From an uncultured Lachnospiraceae bacterium (GTDB lineage Bacteria > Bacillota > Clostridia > Lachnospirales > Lachnospiraceae): a stretch of 9,824 nucleotides of DNA. Every line of letters starts with the position of its first letter. The stretch's first letter is position 1. Below are positions 1 to 6,294 of the stretch, one piece after another. The translations under genes and the position numbers were made by a program. The stretch covers positions 1-9,824 of the forward strand of contig CAMWUP010000057.1 in NCBI GenBank assembly GCA_947177465.1, written 5' to 3'. The notes under the pieces were generated by a model that was not told the origin of the DNA, ran no database searches, and saw nothing but the letters and a program-made list of their open reading frames with translations.

Positions 1-533
1 TCCTTTACCTGAACAGGCGTCTTTCCGATTTCCGCAGCAATTCCCTTAATCTTCTCAACCAGCTCGTCAGGTGTATTCTCGCCTGCAATAACCTCTACCA
101 GTTTCATTCTGTCAGCCGGATTGAAGAAATGCATACCAATCATGGGTCTGTCAAGCCCTGCGCCGATTTCTGTGATGGACAGAGAAGAAGTGTTGGTTGC
201 AAAAATGCAGTCAGGCTTTACAATATCCTGTAATTCTTTGAAGGTTGTCTTCTTAATCTGCATATTCTCGGGAGCAACCTCGATAACCAAATCGCAGTCC
301 GTGCAGATATCCTTCAGACCGGTGGCAATCTTGCCTAAGATTTCATCTGCCTTCTCCTGCGTGATTTTTTCCTTATTTACTAAAAATGTCATGTTTTTGG
401 CAATTCTGCCCTTGCCACCGTCGGCAAACTCCTGCTTAATGTCACAAAGACATACTTCGTAACCGTCTGTCATGGCAAATGCCTGTGCGATTCCTGCACC
501 CATGGTGCCTGCGCCGATAATACCTACCTTCAT
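1..533 (-). CDS. hbd: 3-hydroxybutyryl-CoA dehydrogenase, N-terminal part (cut by window edge)
   Basis: This gene encodes the enzyme that interconverts acetoacetyl-CoA and 3-hydroxybutyryl-CoA with NAD(P)H, the second step of the butyryl-CoA pathway, in the cytoplasm. The first 177 codons are visible. The N-terminus MKVGIIGAGTMGAGIAQAF is a Rossmann dinucleotide-binding loop with GAGTMG at residues 7-12. NTSSLS (about residues 114-119) supplies the catalytic Ser, HFFNPA begins at His135, and Glu147 follows in KLVEVI, giving the Ser/His/Glu set known for this family. The C-terminal helical dimerisation domain lies outside the window; the family is about 280-290 residues long. The ATG at 533 has a strong AGGAGG seven bases upstream. 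It starts 40 nt after the crt stop codon, so it is third in a thl-crt-hbd operon. Close relatives are longer fatty-oxidation 3-hydroxyacyl-CoA dehydrogenases, but the context favours the clostridial type. Confidence 0.95.
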   Translation of the reverse strand, partial: MKVGIIGAGTMGAGIAQAFAMTDGYEVCLCDIKQEFADGGKGRIAKNMTFLVNKEKITQEKADEILGKIATGLKDICTDCDLVIEVAPENMQIKKTTFKELQDIVKPDCIFATNTSSLSITEIGAGLDRPMIGMHFFNPADRMKLVEVIAGENTPDELVEKIKGIAAEIGKTPVQVK

Positions 534-573
534 TGTAGTTCCTCCTTGTTTTTTATAATTGATAAGTAATGGA

Positions 574-1359
574 TTAGCAGTTTTTGAACAGCTCTTTTAC
601 CTTTTCCTTGTTCTTGTCAAGGAAAAATGCCATACCGTATTTTTGGTCTTCCGTTTCAAAGCAGTCTCCAAAGAGCTTCTCCTCAAGTGCGATTGCCTCG
701 TCCATGGGAAAGTCAAGTCCTTCATTGATTGCTTTCTTGCAGTTACGTACTGCGATGGGCGCATTCTTTGCAATGCCTGCCGCCATCTTTTCAGCCGCCG
801 GTAAAAGCTCCTCCTGCGTGTAGACTGCGTTTACAAGACCAATGCGGAGCGCTTCGTCCGCCTTGATGTTTCTTGCAGTGTAAATCATCTGCTTTGCCAT
901 ACCTGCACCGACCAGGCGTGCCAGCCTCTGGGTACCGCCAAAGCCGGGTGTAATGCCCAAGCCAACTTCAGGCTGTCCAAATACCGCATTGTCAGAGCAG
1001 ATTCTAATGTCGCAGCTCATGGAAATCTCGCATCCGCCGCCCAGTGCAAAACCGTTTACCGCTGCAATCACGGGAATCGGGAAGGTCTCCAGCTTGCGGA
1101 ACACATCATTTCCTTTTTTGCCAAATGCCTCTCCCTCCGCTTTGGTCAGCGTGCTCATCTCTCCGATGTCCGCACCTGCAACAAAGGATTTTTGTCCTGC
1201 GCCTGTTAAGATGAGACATCTCACTTCGTTTAAATCTACTGCGTCAAGCGTAGCATCAAGCTCCTCCAGAACCTGGGAATTTAAAGCGTTTAACGCCTTC
1301 TCACGGTTGATGGTAATCACCGCAGTCTGTCCTTTTTGTTCGTATAAAATATATTCCAT
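574..1359 (-). CDS. crt: 3-hydroxybutyryl-CoA dehydratase (crotonase)
   Basis: This is a 261-residue crotonase-superfamily enzyme that dehydrates 3-hydroxybutyryl-CoA to crotonyl-CoA, the third step of butyryl-CoA formation. The oxyanion-hole segments are visible as AGADI (61-65) and GGGCE (107-111). The two catalytic glutamates of the enoyl-CoA hydratase family fall at Glu111 and Glu131 (QPEVGLG). Length and N-terminus (MEYILYEQKG) match clostridial Crt. The reading frame is open up to 1407, but I place the start at 1359. There a GGAG sits six bases ahead of the ATG, while the ATGs at 1371 and 1407 lack a good ribosome binding site and would add a non-family N-terminus. It lies 168 nt downstream of thl, separated by a structured spacer, and 40 nt upstream of hbd. 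No key residue is missing. Confidence 0.95.
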   Translation of the reverse strand: MEYILYEQKGQTAVITINREKALNALNSQVLEELDATLDAVDLNEVRCLILTGAGQKSFVAGADIGEMSTLTKAEGEAFGKKGNDVFRKLETFPIPVIAAVNGFALGGGCEISMSCDIRICSDNAVFGQPEVGLGITPGFGGTQRLARLVGAGMAKQMIYTARNIKADEALRIGLVNAVYTQEELLPAAEKMAAGIAKNAPIAVRNCKKAINEGLDFPMDEAIALEEKLFGDCFETEDQKYGMAFFLDKNKEKVKELFKNC

Positions 1360-1432
1360 ATTAATCTCCATTCTTGCTGCAACCCTGAAATTGGGGCGCA
1401 AGCACAAACTTACCAGCCTCCATGCCGGAGCG

Positions 1433-1514
1433 CAACCTGCATGAAAAAAGCCGAAACTGCATTTGCCTCTTTATGGGAGCATACAAACGCCTTTCCGCCT
1501 TTTTTCACAGGCTG
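1433..1514 (-). repeat. Imperfect long hairpin in thl-crt intergenic mRNA
   Basis: Two arms of about 31-33 nt face each other across a loop of about 18 nt. They agree at roughly 25 of 31 aligned positions, with one 2-nt bulge. The arms share CAGCCTG and TGAAAAAAG blocks, and the inner stem is GCGTTTG against CAAATGC. Read as minus-strand RNA, three of the mismatches become G-U pairs, whereas on the plus strand they are A-C clashes, so the fold is better in the operon transcript. A perfect 14-bp palindrome, CAGGCTGCAGCCTG, overlaps the thl-proximal edge (1508-1521). The element follows the thl stop codon by about 13 nt. It could be an attenuator, a processing or stability element, or a relic of a small palindromic repeat. 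No standard terminator U-tract follows it directly. Confidence 0.65.
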
Positions 1515-1527
1515 CAGCCTGCCGGAA

Positions 1528-2712
1528 TTAATCTTCTATTTTTACAATTGTGGAGCAGCCCATGCCGCCGCCGATGCAAAGCGTTGCAAGACCTGTCTTT
1601 GCGCCTCTTGCCTGCATCTCGTGAAGCAATGTAACCAGAATACGGCATCCGGAAGCGCCTACGGGATGACCCAGTGCAATCGCGCCGCCGTTCGGATTTA
1701 ACTGCTTATCTACATCAATGCCCAAATCCTTGCCAACTGCAACGGACTGTGCAGCAAACGCTTCGTTTGCCTCGATGATATCGAAGTCTTCAATCTTCAT
1801 GCCCGTCTTAGCCATAACCTTCTTGGTCGCTGCCACAGGACCGATACCCATTACCTCAGGTCTTACGCCTGCAAGCGCGCCTGCCACAAAGGTCGCCATC
1901 GGCTTAACGCCAAGCTCCTTTGCCTTTTCCTCGCTCATCACAACAATTGCCGCTGCACCGTCGTTGATACCGGAAGCGTTGCCTGCCGTTACAAATCCGC
2001 CCGGGTTGATGGGACGAAGCTTTGCAAGTCCTTCTATGGTAGAGCCCGCACGAGGACCTTCATCCTTATTAAATACAATGGTTTCTTTTTTCTTCTTTAC
2101 TTCTACGGGAACAATTTCCGCATCGAATGCGCCGGCTGCCTGTGCTGCCTCTGCCTTCTGCTGGCTCTTTAATGCAAATGCATCCAGCTCTTCACGGGTC
2201 AGTCCCCACTCCTCGCAGATGTTGTCTGCTGTCTTAATCATATGGTAATCATTGAAAGCATCCCAAAGTGCATCCTTAATCATGGTATCCACCATGGTTG
2301 CATTGCCCATACGGTATCCGTAACGCGCCTGCGGAATCGCATAAGGTGCCATGGACATATTTTCCATACCGCCTGCTACTACGATATCTGCATCGCCTGC
2401 CATAATCATCTGTGCAGCCTGATTGACACAGTTTAAGCCGGAGCCGCATACAACATTCATGGTAACAGCGGGAACCTCAATGGGAAGTCCTGCCTTGATA
2501 GAAGCCTGACGTGCAACGTTCTGTCCCTGTCCTGCCTGAATCACGCAGCCCATGTACACCTGGTCTACGGCCTCAGGCGCCACACCTGCTCTGTTTAATG
2601 CTTCTTTGATTACGATTGCTCCCAGCTCTGCTGCCGGAGTCGTGCTCAGCGTGCCGCCCATGGTACCGATTGCAGTACGGCAAGCGCCTGCTAATACAAC
2701 TTTTCTTGACAT
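1528..2712 (-). CDS. thlA: Acetyl-CoA C-acetyltransferase (thiolase)
   Basis: This is a biosynthetic thiolase that condenses two acetyl-CoA to acetoacetyl-CoA, the entry step to butyrate formation. The protein has 394 residues, the usual length. The nucleophilic Cys89 lies in NVVCGSG. His349 is in GGAIALGHPVGASG, and the second active-site Cys379 is in CIGGGMG. NEAFA, typical of the family, is present before the His motif. The frame is open to 2850, but the start at 2712 (MSRKVVLAGACRTAIG) has GGAGG eight bases upstream and gives the family N-terminus; the upstream extension would overlap the promoter. It is the first gene of the thl-crt-hbd operon and diverges from rarA. A fatty-acid degradation thiolase is possible by sequence alone, but the operon argues for the biosynthetic role. 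The symbol could equally be thl or atoB. Confidence 0.95.
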   Translation of the reverse strand: MSRKVVLAGACRTAIGTMGGTLSTTPAAELGAIVIKEALNRAGVAPEAVDQVYMGCVIQAGQGQNVARQASIKAGLPIEVPAVTMNVVCGSGLNCVNQAAQMIMAGDADIVVAGGMENMSMAPYAIPQARYGYRMGNATMVDTMIKDALWDAFNDYHMIKTADNICEEWGLTREELDAFALKSQQKAEAAQAAGAFDAEIVPVEVKKKKETIVFNKDEGPRAGSTIEGLAKLRPINPGGFVTAGNASGINDGAAAIVVMSEEKAKELGVKPMATFVAGALAGVRPEVMGIGPVAATKKVMAKTGMKIEDFDIIEANEAFAAQSVAVGKDLGIDVDKQLNPNGGAIALGHPVGASGCRILVTLLHEMQARGAKTGLATLCIGGGMGCSTIVKIED

Positions 2713-2788
2713 TTGTCTTTCCTCCATTTTTCCGCATTTTCGGGCTCTTACAATGATTGTTATTTTTTTGTCATTGCCGATTGGTTTC

Positions 2789-2817
2789 ATTTTAACATAG
2801 GAGAATATGTTTTGCAA
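2789..2817 (-). promoter_or_regulatory. Sigma-A-type promoter of thl operon
   Basis: On the minus strand a -35 TTGCAA (2812-2817) is followed by a 17-nt spacer and a -10 TAAAAT (2789-2794, five of six matches). A TG lies one base before the -10 (extended -10). The implied start near 2782 gives a leader of about 70 nt, which contains a small CAATGA/TCATTG stem (2751-2776) before the GGAGG. The spacer holds a perfect AACATA-N6-TATGTT inverted repeat. Confidence 0.7.
2794..2811. promoter_or_regulatory. Inverted repeat in thl promoter spacer, candidate operator
   Basis: AACATA-GGAGAA-TATGTT is a perfect 6-6-6 inverted repeat. It fills the space between the -10 and -35 of the thl promoter and abuts the shared -35 hexamer. 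A protein bound here would block thl and possibly also rarA transcription. An alternative, weaker reading is a Rex-like site at 2781-2798, with the minus strand giving ATGTTAA-N4-AAACCAA. That matches about 10 of 14 positions of the known Rex consensus TTGTTAA-N4-TTAACAA. The regulator is not identifiable from sequence. Confidence 0.4.
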
Positions 2818-2840
2818 TGGCTTTTTCTTTATGTTACACT
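2812..2840 (+). promoter_or_regulatory. Sigma-A-type promoter of rarA
   Basis: A -35 TTGCAA (2812-2817) and a -10 TACACT (2835-2840, four of six) are separated by exactly 17 nt, with TG one base before the -10 (extended -10). The expected start near 2847 gives a leader of about 36 nt, so translation cannot begin at the upstream in-frame ATG at 2817. The TTGCAA is self-complementary and is the same hexamer used by the thl promoter on the other strand. Confidence 0.65.
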
Positions 2841-2882
2841 TATTGTACACAATCAGACAAGGAGGGCTTGCATCCGAAATCT

Positions 2883-4223
2883 ATGGACCAGTTATCTTTA
2901 TTTGACATGCCAAATGACAACACTTCTTTTTCCGTTTCTACGCCGCTTGCGGACAGATTAAGACCGCAGACCTTAGAGGACTATATCGGGCAGAAGCATC
3001 TTTTAGGAAAGGGAAAAATACTCCGGCAGATGCTGGAGCGCGATTTGATTGCCTCCATGATATTCTGGGGACCCCCCGGCGTCGGCAAGACCACGCTGGC
3101 GCGTATCATTGCCAGCCGGACAAAATCCCGCTTTATCAATTTCAGCGCCGTCACCAGCGGCATCAAAGAAATCAAAGATATTATGAAGCAGGCAGACGAG
3201 AACCGTGCCTACGGCGTCCGCACCCTTGTCTTTGTGGACGAAATCCACCGCTTCAACAAGGCGCAGCAGGATGCGTTTCTTCCCTATGTGGAAAAGGGCA
3301 GCATCACCCTGATTGGCGCCACGACGGAAAACCCATCTTTTGAAATCAACGCCGCTCTCTTGTCACGCTGCAAGGTCTTCGTCCTGAAAGCGCTGACCAC
3401 AGAGGATTTGACGGAGCTGCTCACTCACGCCGTGGCGGACAAGCGCGGCTTTGGCAGCAGTACCATCTATATGGAAGAAAATGTGCTGCCCGCTATCGCT
3501 TCTTTTTCAAACGGTGATGCGCGGACGGCATTAAACACCCTGGAAATGGCGGTTTTAAACGGAGAAATCCAGCCGGACGGCTCCATCTCCATAAAGCAGG
3601 ACACCTTGGAGCAATGCCTCGGCAAAAAAGCGCTTCTTTACGACAAAAAGGGGGAGGAACATTACAACCTGATTTCCGCTCTCCACAAATCCATGCGCAA
3701 CAGCGACCCTGACGCGGCGGTTTACTGGCTGGCACGTATGCTGGAGGCAGGCGAAGACCCGCTTTTTATCGCCAGACGGCTGATACGCTTTGCCAGCGAA
3801 GACATCGGTCTTGCCGACAGTCAGGCGCTGCCGCTTGCCGTAGCCGCTTATCAGGCATGCCACTTTAACGGTATGCCGGAATGTAACCTGAATCTGGCGC
3901 AGGCAGTGATTTATCTGTCACTTGCGCCGCGCTCCAATGCGGTCTATACCGCCTACGAGGACGCCAAAAAAGACGCTCTTACCATGCTTTCAGAACCCGT
4001 TCCTCTCGTGATACGCAACGCGCCTACCACGCTTATGAATGAGCTGCATTACGGGGACGGTTATGTGTATGCCCATGACACCGCTGAAAAAATGGCGCAG
4101 ATGACCTGTCTTCCCGACAGCCTGAAGAATAGGCGTTACTATCTCCCCACAGAAGAAGGAAAGGAAAAAGTCTTTAAGGAACGACTGGAAAAAAGCCGCA
4201 GTTTCCGGCTGCATGAGCCATGA
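2883..4223 (+). CDS. rarA: Replication-associated recombination protein A (AAA+ ATPase)
   Basis: This is a 446-residue RarA/MgsA/WRNIP1-family ATPase acting at stalled replication forks. Walker A GPPGVGKT is at 63-70 and Walker B VDEIH at 118-122. The sensor-1-like GATTENPS is at 145-152, and an arginine-finger type SR at 161-162. The family C-terminal region follows, with the MRNSDPDAAVYWLARMLEAGEDP signature at about residues 271-293. The frame is open from 2817, but that ATG overlaps the promoter. I place the start at 2883 (MDQLSLFDM), although its AGGAGG (about 2861-2866) is farther from the ATG than usual; a TTG closer to it is too close. Residues 3-7, QLSLF, match the consensus of beta-clamp binding peptides. 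The gene stands alone on the plus strand, divergent from thl and convergent with the M23 peptidase gene. Confidence 0.93.
   Translation: MDQLSLFDMPNDNTSFSVSTPLADRLRPQTLEDYIGQKHLLGKGKILRQMLERDLIASMIFWGPPGVGKTTLARIIASRTKSRFINFSAVTSGIKEIKDIMKQADENRAYGVRTLVFVDEIHRFNKAQQDAFLPYVEKGSITLIGATTENPSFEINAALLSRCKVFVLKALTTEDLTELLTHAVADKRGFGSSTIYMEENVLPAIASFSNGDARTALNTLEMAVLNGEIQPDGSISIKQDTLEQCLGKKALLYDKKGEEHYNLISALHKSMRNSDPDAAVYWLARMLEAGEDPLFIARRLIRFASEDIGLADSQALPLAVAAYQACHFNGMPECNLNLAQAVIYLSLAPRSNAVYTAYEDAKKDALTMLSEPVPLVIRNAPTTLMNELHYGDGYVYAHDTAEKMAQMTCLPDSLKNRRYYLPTEEGKEKVFKERLEKSRSFRLHEP
4189..4210 (-). terminator. Minus-strand terminator of the M23 gene, inside rarA 3' end
   Basis: Read on the minus strand, about 35 nt after the M23 gene stop codon, AGCCG-GAAACTG-CGGCT forms a 5-bp stem followed by TTTTTT. 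It sits within the last codons of rarA on the opposite strand. The stem is short, so efficiency is uncertain. Confidence 0.5.
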
Positions 4224-4240
4224 CAAAGCGCAGCAGCCGG
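4205..4240. terminator. Stem-loop at rarA/M23 convergent end
   Basis: CCGGCTGC (4205-4212) pairs perfectly with GCAGCCGG (4233-4240) across a 20-nt loop that includes the rarA stop codon. On the plus strand it is followed by TGTTTTATT, a weak U-tract, making it a candidate terminator for rarA. It shares bases with the smaller minus-strand hairpin at 4194-4210. Confidence 0.45.
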
Positions 4241-4244
4241 TGTT

Positions 4245-5363
4245 TTATTCCGGATGCGTCTCGCGGTATGTCTCCGCCATCGGGTCCTTCATATCATAAA
4301 CCCGCTTCCACTCCCTTGTATCCTCCACCTTTTCTACCTCGCTCCGATGCTTATACAGAAACTGCGTGAGAGGATACACATCTATCCATATCTGGTTACT
4401 GCCGTCTTTTTGAGAATCGTCAAAAATGAGCTGCATGCCCCAGTGCAGGTGTATGACTTCTATATTGTTGACATTTTCGGTGGCGCTGTAGCCCGTATGC
4501 CCCATGTAGCCAATTACATCACCTGCCGTCACAACGCTTCCTTCGGCAAGCCCTTCCGCATAAGGGTAATTCTGTCTCATATGGGCGTAATAATAGTACC
4601 GCCTGCCGTCAAAGCTACGAATGCCTATCCGCCAGCCGCCGTACTGATTCCAGCCGATTGCCTCCACATAGCCGGATTCCACGGCAATAATCGGTGTGCC
4701 AATCTGCCCCATCATATCATGCCCCAGATGCTGTCTCTGGTAGCCATAGCTTCTGCTGGAACCAAAGTCTGCATAATGGGTGTACTCAAACCCTCTTGCA
4801 ATCGGAGAAAATGCCTTCAGCCCGTAAACCCGTTTCCACACCTTATTGCCATTTTCGTCCGCCTCCTCTATCTCGTACTCTCCCACCATGCCGCCCAGCA
4901 CTGCACCATAAGCTTCTTTGTAATATGCGTAATACTGCATATCCTTTGTCAGCTCTTCCATAGTGACGCCATCTTCTATAAGCTGCTGCGCCAGATTTGC
5001 CACATCCTTTGCCAGCTTCTTATCATTGGAAGCAAAATCACCGCCATAGCGCGCCCCCAGATAGGCAAGCATCTCCACCCAGTCAATATGTACTTCTTTT
5101 CCCCATGTGTTTACATCCCACTCATAAGCAAGACAGAGTGCCTCATAACTGACATTGAAATCCACCCATTTAATATAGCCGTCGCTGAGTGCCTCCTGCA
5201 CCCAGCTTTCACCCTCCGCCATATCCTGTTCGGCCTCTATGCTCTGTGCTTTTCCCCCGGTTCCCTCTTCCCTGTCACACATAATCCCTACAAAAGCCGT
5301 CAGACACAGAACTGCTTCCGCAGCAATCACCAGCTTCCATTTTTTTACCCTGTTTCCCTGCAC
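4245..5363 (-). CDS. M23-family (LytM-type) peptidoglycan metallopeptidase, membrane-anchored or secreted
   Basis: This is a likely zinc endopeptidase cutting peptidoglycan cross-bridges outside the membrane. From the GTG at 5363 the protein has 372 residues. A basic stretch and a hydrophobic segment (KKWKLVIAAEAVLCLTAFVG, about 7-26) act as signal or membrane anchor. A helical region without recognised motifs covers about 60-165, and the M23 domain about 200-320. The catalytic set is complete: HLGHD (His212, Asp216), YAHM (His261) and HLHW (His305, His307). The frame stays open to a GTG at 5459, which has no visible ribosome binding site and would place 32 extra residues before the anchor. 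The GTG at 5363 has AGGTG upstream and begins one base after the stop of a 14-codon leader ORF. The start is therefore uncertain. The gene lies downstream of hpf, behind a terminator, and is convergent with rarA. Confidence 0.85.
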   Translation of the reverse strand: MQGNRVKKWKLVIAAEAVLCLTAFVGIMCDREEGTGGKAQSIEAEQDMAEGESWVQEALSDGYIKWVDFNVSYEALCLAYEWDVNTWGKEVHIDWVEMLAYLGARYGGDFASNDKKLAKDVANLAQQLIEDGVTMEELTKDMQYYAYYKEAYGAVLGGMVGEYEIEEADENGNKVWKRVYGLKAFSPIARGFEYTHYADFGSSRSYGYQRQHLGHDMMGQIGTPIIAVESGYVEAIGWNQYGGWRIGIRSFDGRRYYYYAHMRQNYPYAEGLAEGSVVTAGDVIGYMGHTGYSATENVNNIEVIHLHWGMQLIFDDSQKDGSNQIWIDVYPLTQFLYKHRSEVEKVEDTREWKRVYDMKDPMAETYRETHPE

Positions 5364-5364
5364 T

Positions 5365-5409
5365 TTACACCTGCCCTGTCCGCGCCATTTCCTCAGAAAG
5401 GCGCTGCAT
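5365..5409 (-). CDS. Possible 14-residue leader peptide upstream of the M23 gene
   Basis: The reading frame MQRLSEEMARTGQV starts with an ATG at 5409 that has GGAG ten bases upstream (5420-5423). It ends with a TAA one base before the GTG proposed as the M23 gene start. This spacing would allow translational coupling or re-initiation. The frame lies inside the longer alternative M23 reading frame. It may simply be chance; no similarity is recognised. Confidence 0.25.
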   Translation of the reverse strand: MQRLSEEMARTGQV

Positions 5410-5486
5410 TTTCGCTCTTCTCCATAGCAAATATATGAAAAAACAGGAACATTTATCACAAAGCTGCAGCCATACGGCTATCCGTT

Positions 5487-5536
5487 AAAAAAAGAAAGAC
5501 GGACACACCAAATCATTTCAGTGTGCCCGCCGTCTT
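5487..5536 (-). terminator. Intrinsic terminator of hpf
   Basis: After the hpf stop codon the minus strand forms a stem of AAGACGG with CCGTCTT (5530-5536 and 5496-5502 on the plus strand), continued by GCACAC with GTGTGT across a small bulge and a 12-nt loop. TC and seven T residues (5487-5493) follow. It lies 14 nt beyond the stop codon and separates hpf from the M23 gene. Confidence 0.85.
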
Positions 5537-5549
5537 CACAATCATAAAA

Positions 5550-6077
5550 TTAATATTCCGGCTCAATCAGTCCGTAGGTATCGCCCTTACGCTTGTACAC
5601 CACATTAACCTGATCTGTTTCCGCATTGTTGAATACAAAGAAGTTATGTCCCAAAAGCTCCATCTGCACACATGCATCCTCGGGATACATGGGCTTGATA
5701 TCAAAACGCTTCGTGCGGACAATCTTGATTTCCTCGTCCTCCATATAGTCATTTTCTGCAAACATCTTGCTGAAAGAAGCAGCCGCCTGATGCTTGTCCA
5801 CCAATTTGGTCTTATATTTTTTTAACTGCCGCTCAATAATCTCTTCTACCAAATCGATGGATACATACATGTCATTGCTGACCTGCTCGGAGCGGATAAT
5901 GCTTCCCTTCACAGGTATCGTCACTTCTATTTTCTGTCTGTCCTTCTCCACACTCAGCGTAACCCGTACTTCTGTATCCGGCGTAAAGTATTTCTCAAGC
6001 TTTCCGATTTTTTCTTCAACTGCCGACTTTAACCCTTCCGTCACGTCAATGTTTCTGCCTACAATAATAAATTTCAT
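5550..6077 (-). CDS. hpf: Long-form ribosome hibernation promoting factor
   Basis: This is a 175-residue protein that binds the small ribosomal subunit in the decoding region and, through its C-terminal domain, pairs 70S ribosomes into inactive 100S dimers in slow or starved cells. The N-terminal S30AE/sigma-54 modulation domain (about 1-95) begins MKFIIVGRNIDVTEGLK, and a charged linker follows. The C-terminal dimerisation domain (about 118-172) has KRFDIKPMYPEDACVQM and the GHNFFVFN strand typical of long HPF. The ATG at 6086 is directly adjacent to the AAAGGG ribosome binding site (6087-6092) and would be too close. The ATG at 6077, nine bases from it, gives the family N-terminus MKF and is preferred. 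It has its own promoter and terminator. Upstream lies an AT-rich gap with DnaA-box sequences. Confidence 0.95.
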   Translation of the reverse strand: MKFIIVGRNIDVTEGLKSAVEEKIGKLEKYFTPDTEVRVTLSVEKDRQKIEVTIPVKGSIIRSEQVSNDMYVSIDLVEEIIERQLKKYKTKLVDKHQAAASFSKMFAENDYMEDEEIKIVRTKRFDIKPMYPEDACVQMELLGHNFFVFNNAETDQVNVVYKRKGDTYGLIEPEY

Positions 6078-6112
6078 GTCGCTCATCCCTTTCGGTTGTT
6101 TATTGTGTAATC

Positions 6113-6142
6113 ATTATACCATAAATCCACCTTTTTTTGCAA
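6113..6142 (-). promoter_or_regulatory. Promoter of hpf
   Basis: On the minus strand TTGCAA (6137-6142) is followed by 18 nt and a perfect TATAAT (6113-6118), with TG one base before the -10. The expected start lies near 6106, about 30 nt before the chosen ATG. The -35 is the same TTGCAA hexamer used at the thl/rarA promoters. Confidence 0.75.
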
Positions 6143-6169
6143 TAATTTACGAAGGAATTTGGTTATTTT

Positions 6170-6186
6170 TGACATTCAAAATGTCA
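6170..6186. repeat. Perfect 7-3-7 inverted repeat
   Basis: TGACATT-CAA-AATGTCA is a perfect inverted repeat about 30 bp upstream of the hpf -35. A further GACATT lies at 6198-6203. It may be an operator or activator site for hpf; the binding protein is unknown. Confidence 0.4.
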
Positions 6187-6294
6187 ATATATTTTTCGAC
6201 ATTTTTTTACAAAATATCATTTTTATTCATTCTTAACAAAACGTTTGTTTCTTTGCCGACAAGGTTTCACTCTCTTCTTTTCCTTCCAAAAGGA

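Noticed and set aside
953..1444. 163-codon plus-strand open frame opposite crt
   Set aside because: It is antisense to a well-supported crotonase gene and has no family features.
1508..1521. CAGGCTGCAGCCTG palindrome as a thl terminator
   Set aside because: As RNA it gives only a 5-bp stem with a 4-nt loop and is followed by an A-run rather than a U-run.
2817..2882. Upstream ATG extension of rarA (22 extra residues)
   Set aside because: It would begin inside the predicted promoter, lacks a ribosome binding site and adds a sequence foreign to the family.
4254..5438. 394-codon plus-strand open frame opposite the M23 gene
   Set aside because: It is an antisense shadow: the minus-strand frame has a complete M23 active site, and the plus frame has no recognisable domain, no clear ribosome binding site and unnatural His/Pro/Cys-rich composition.
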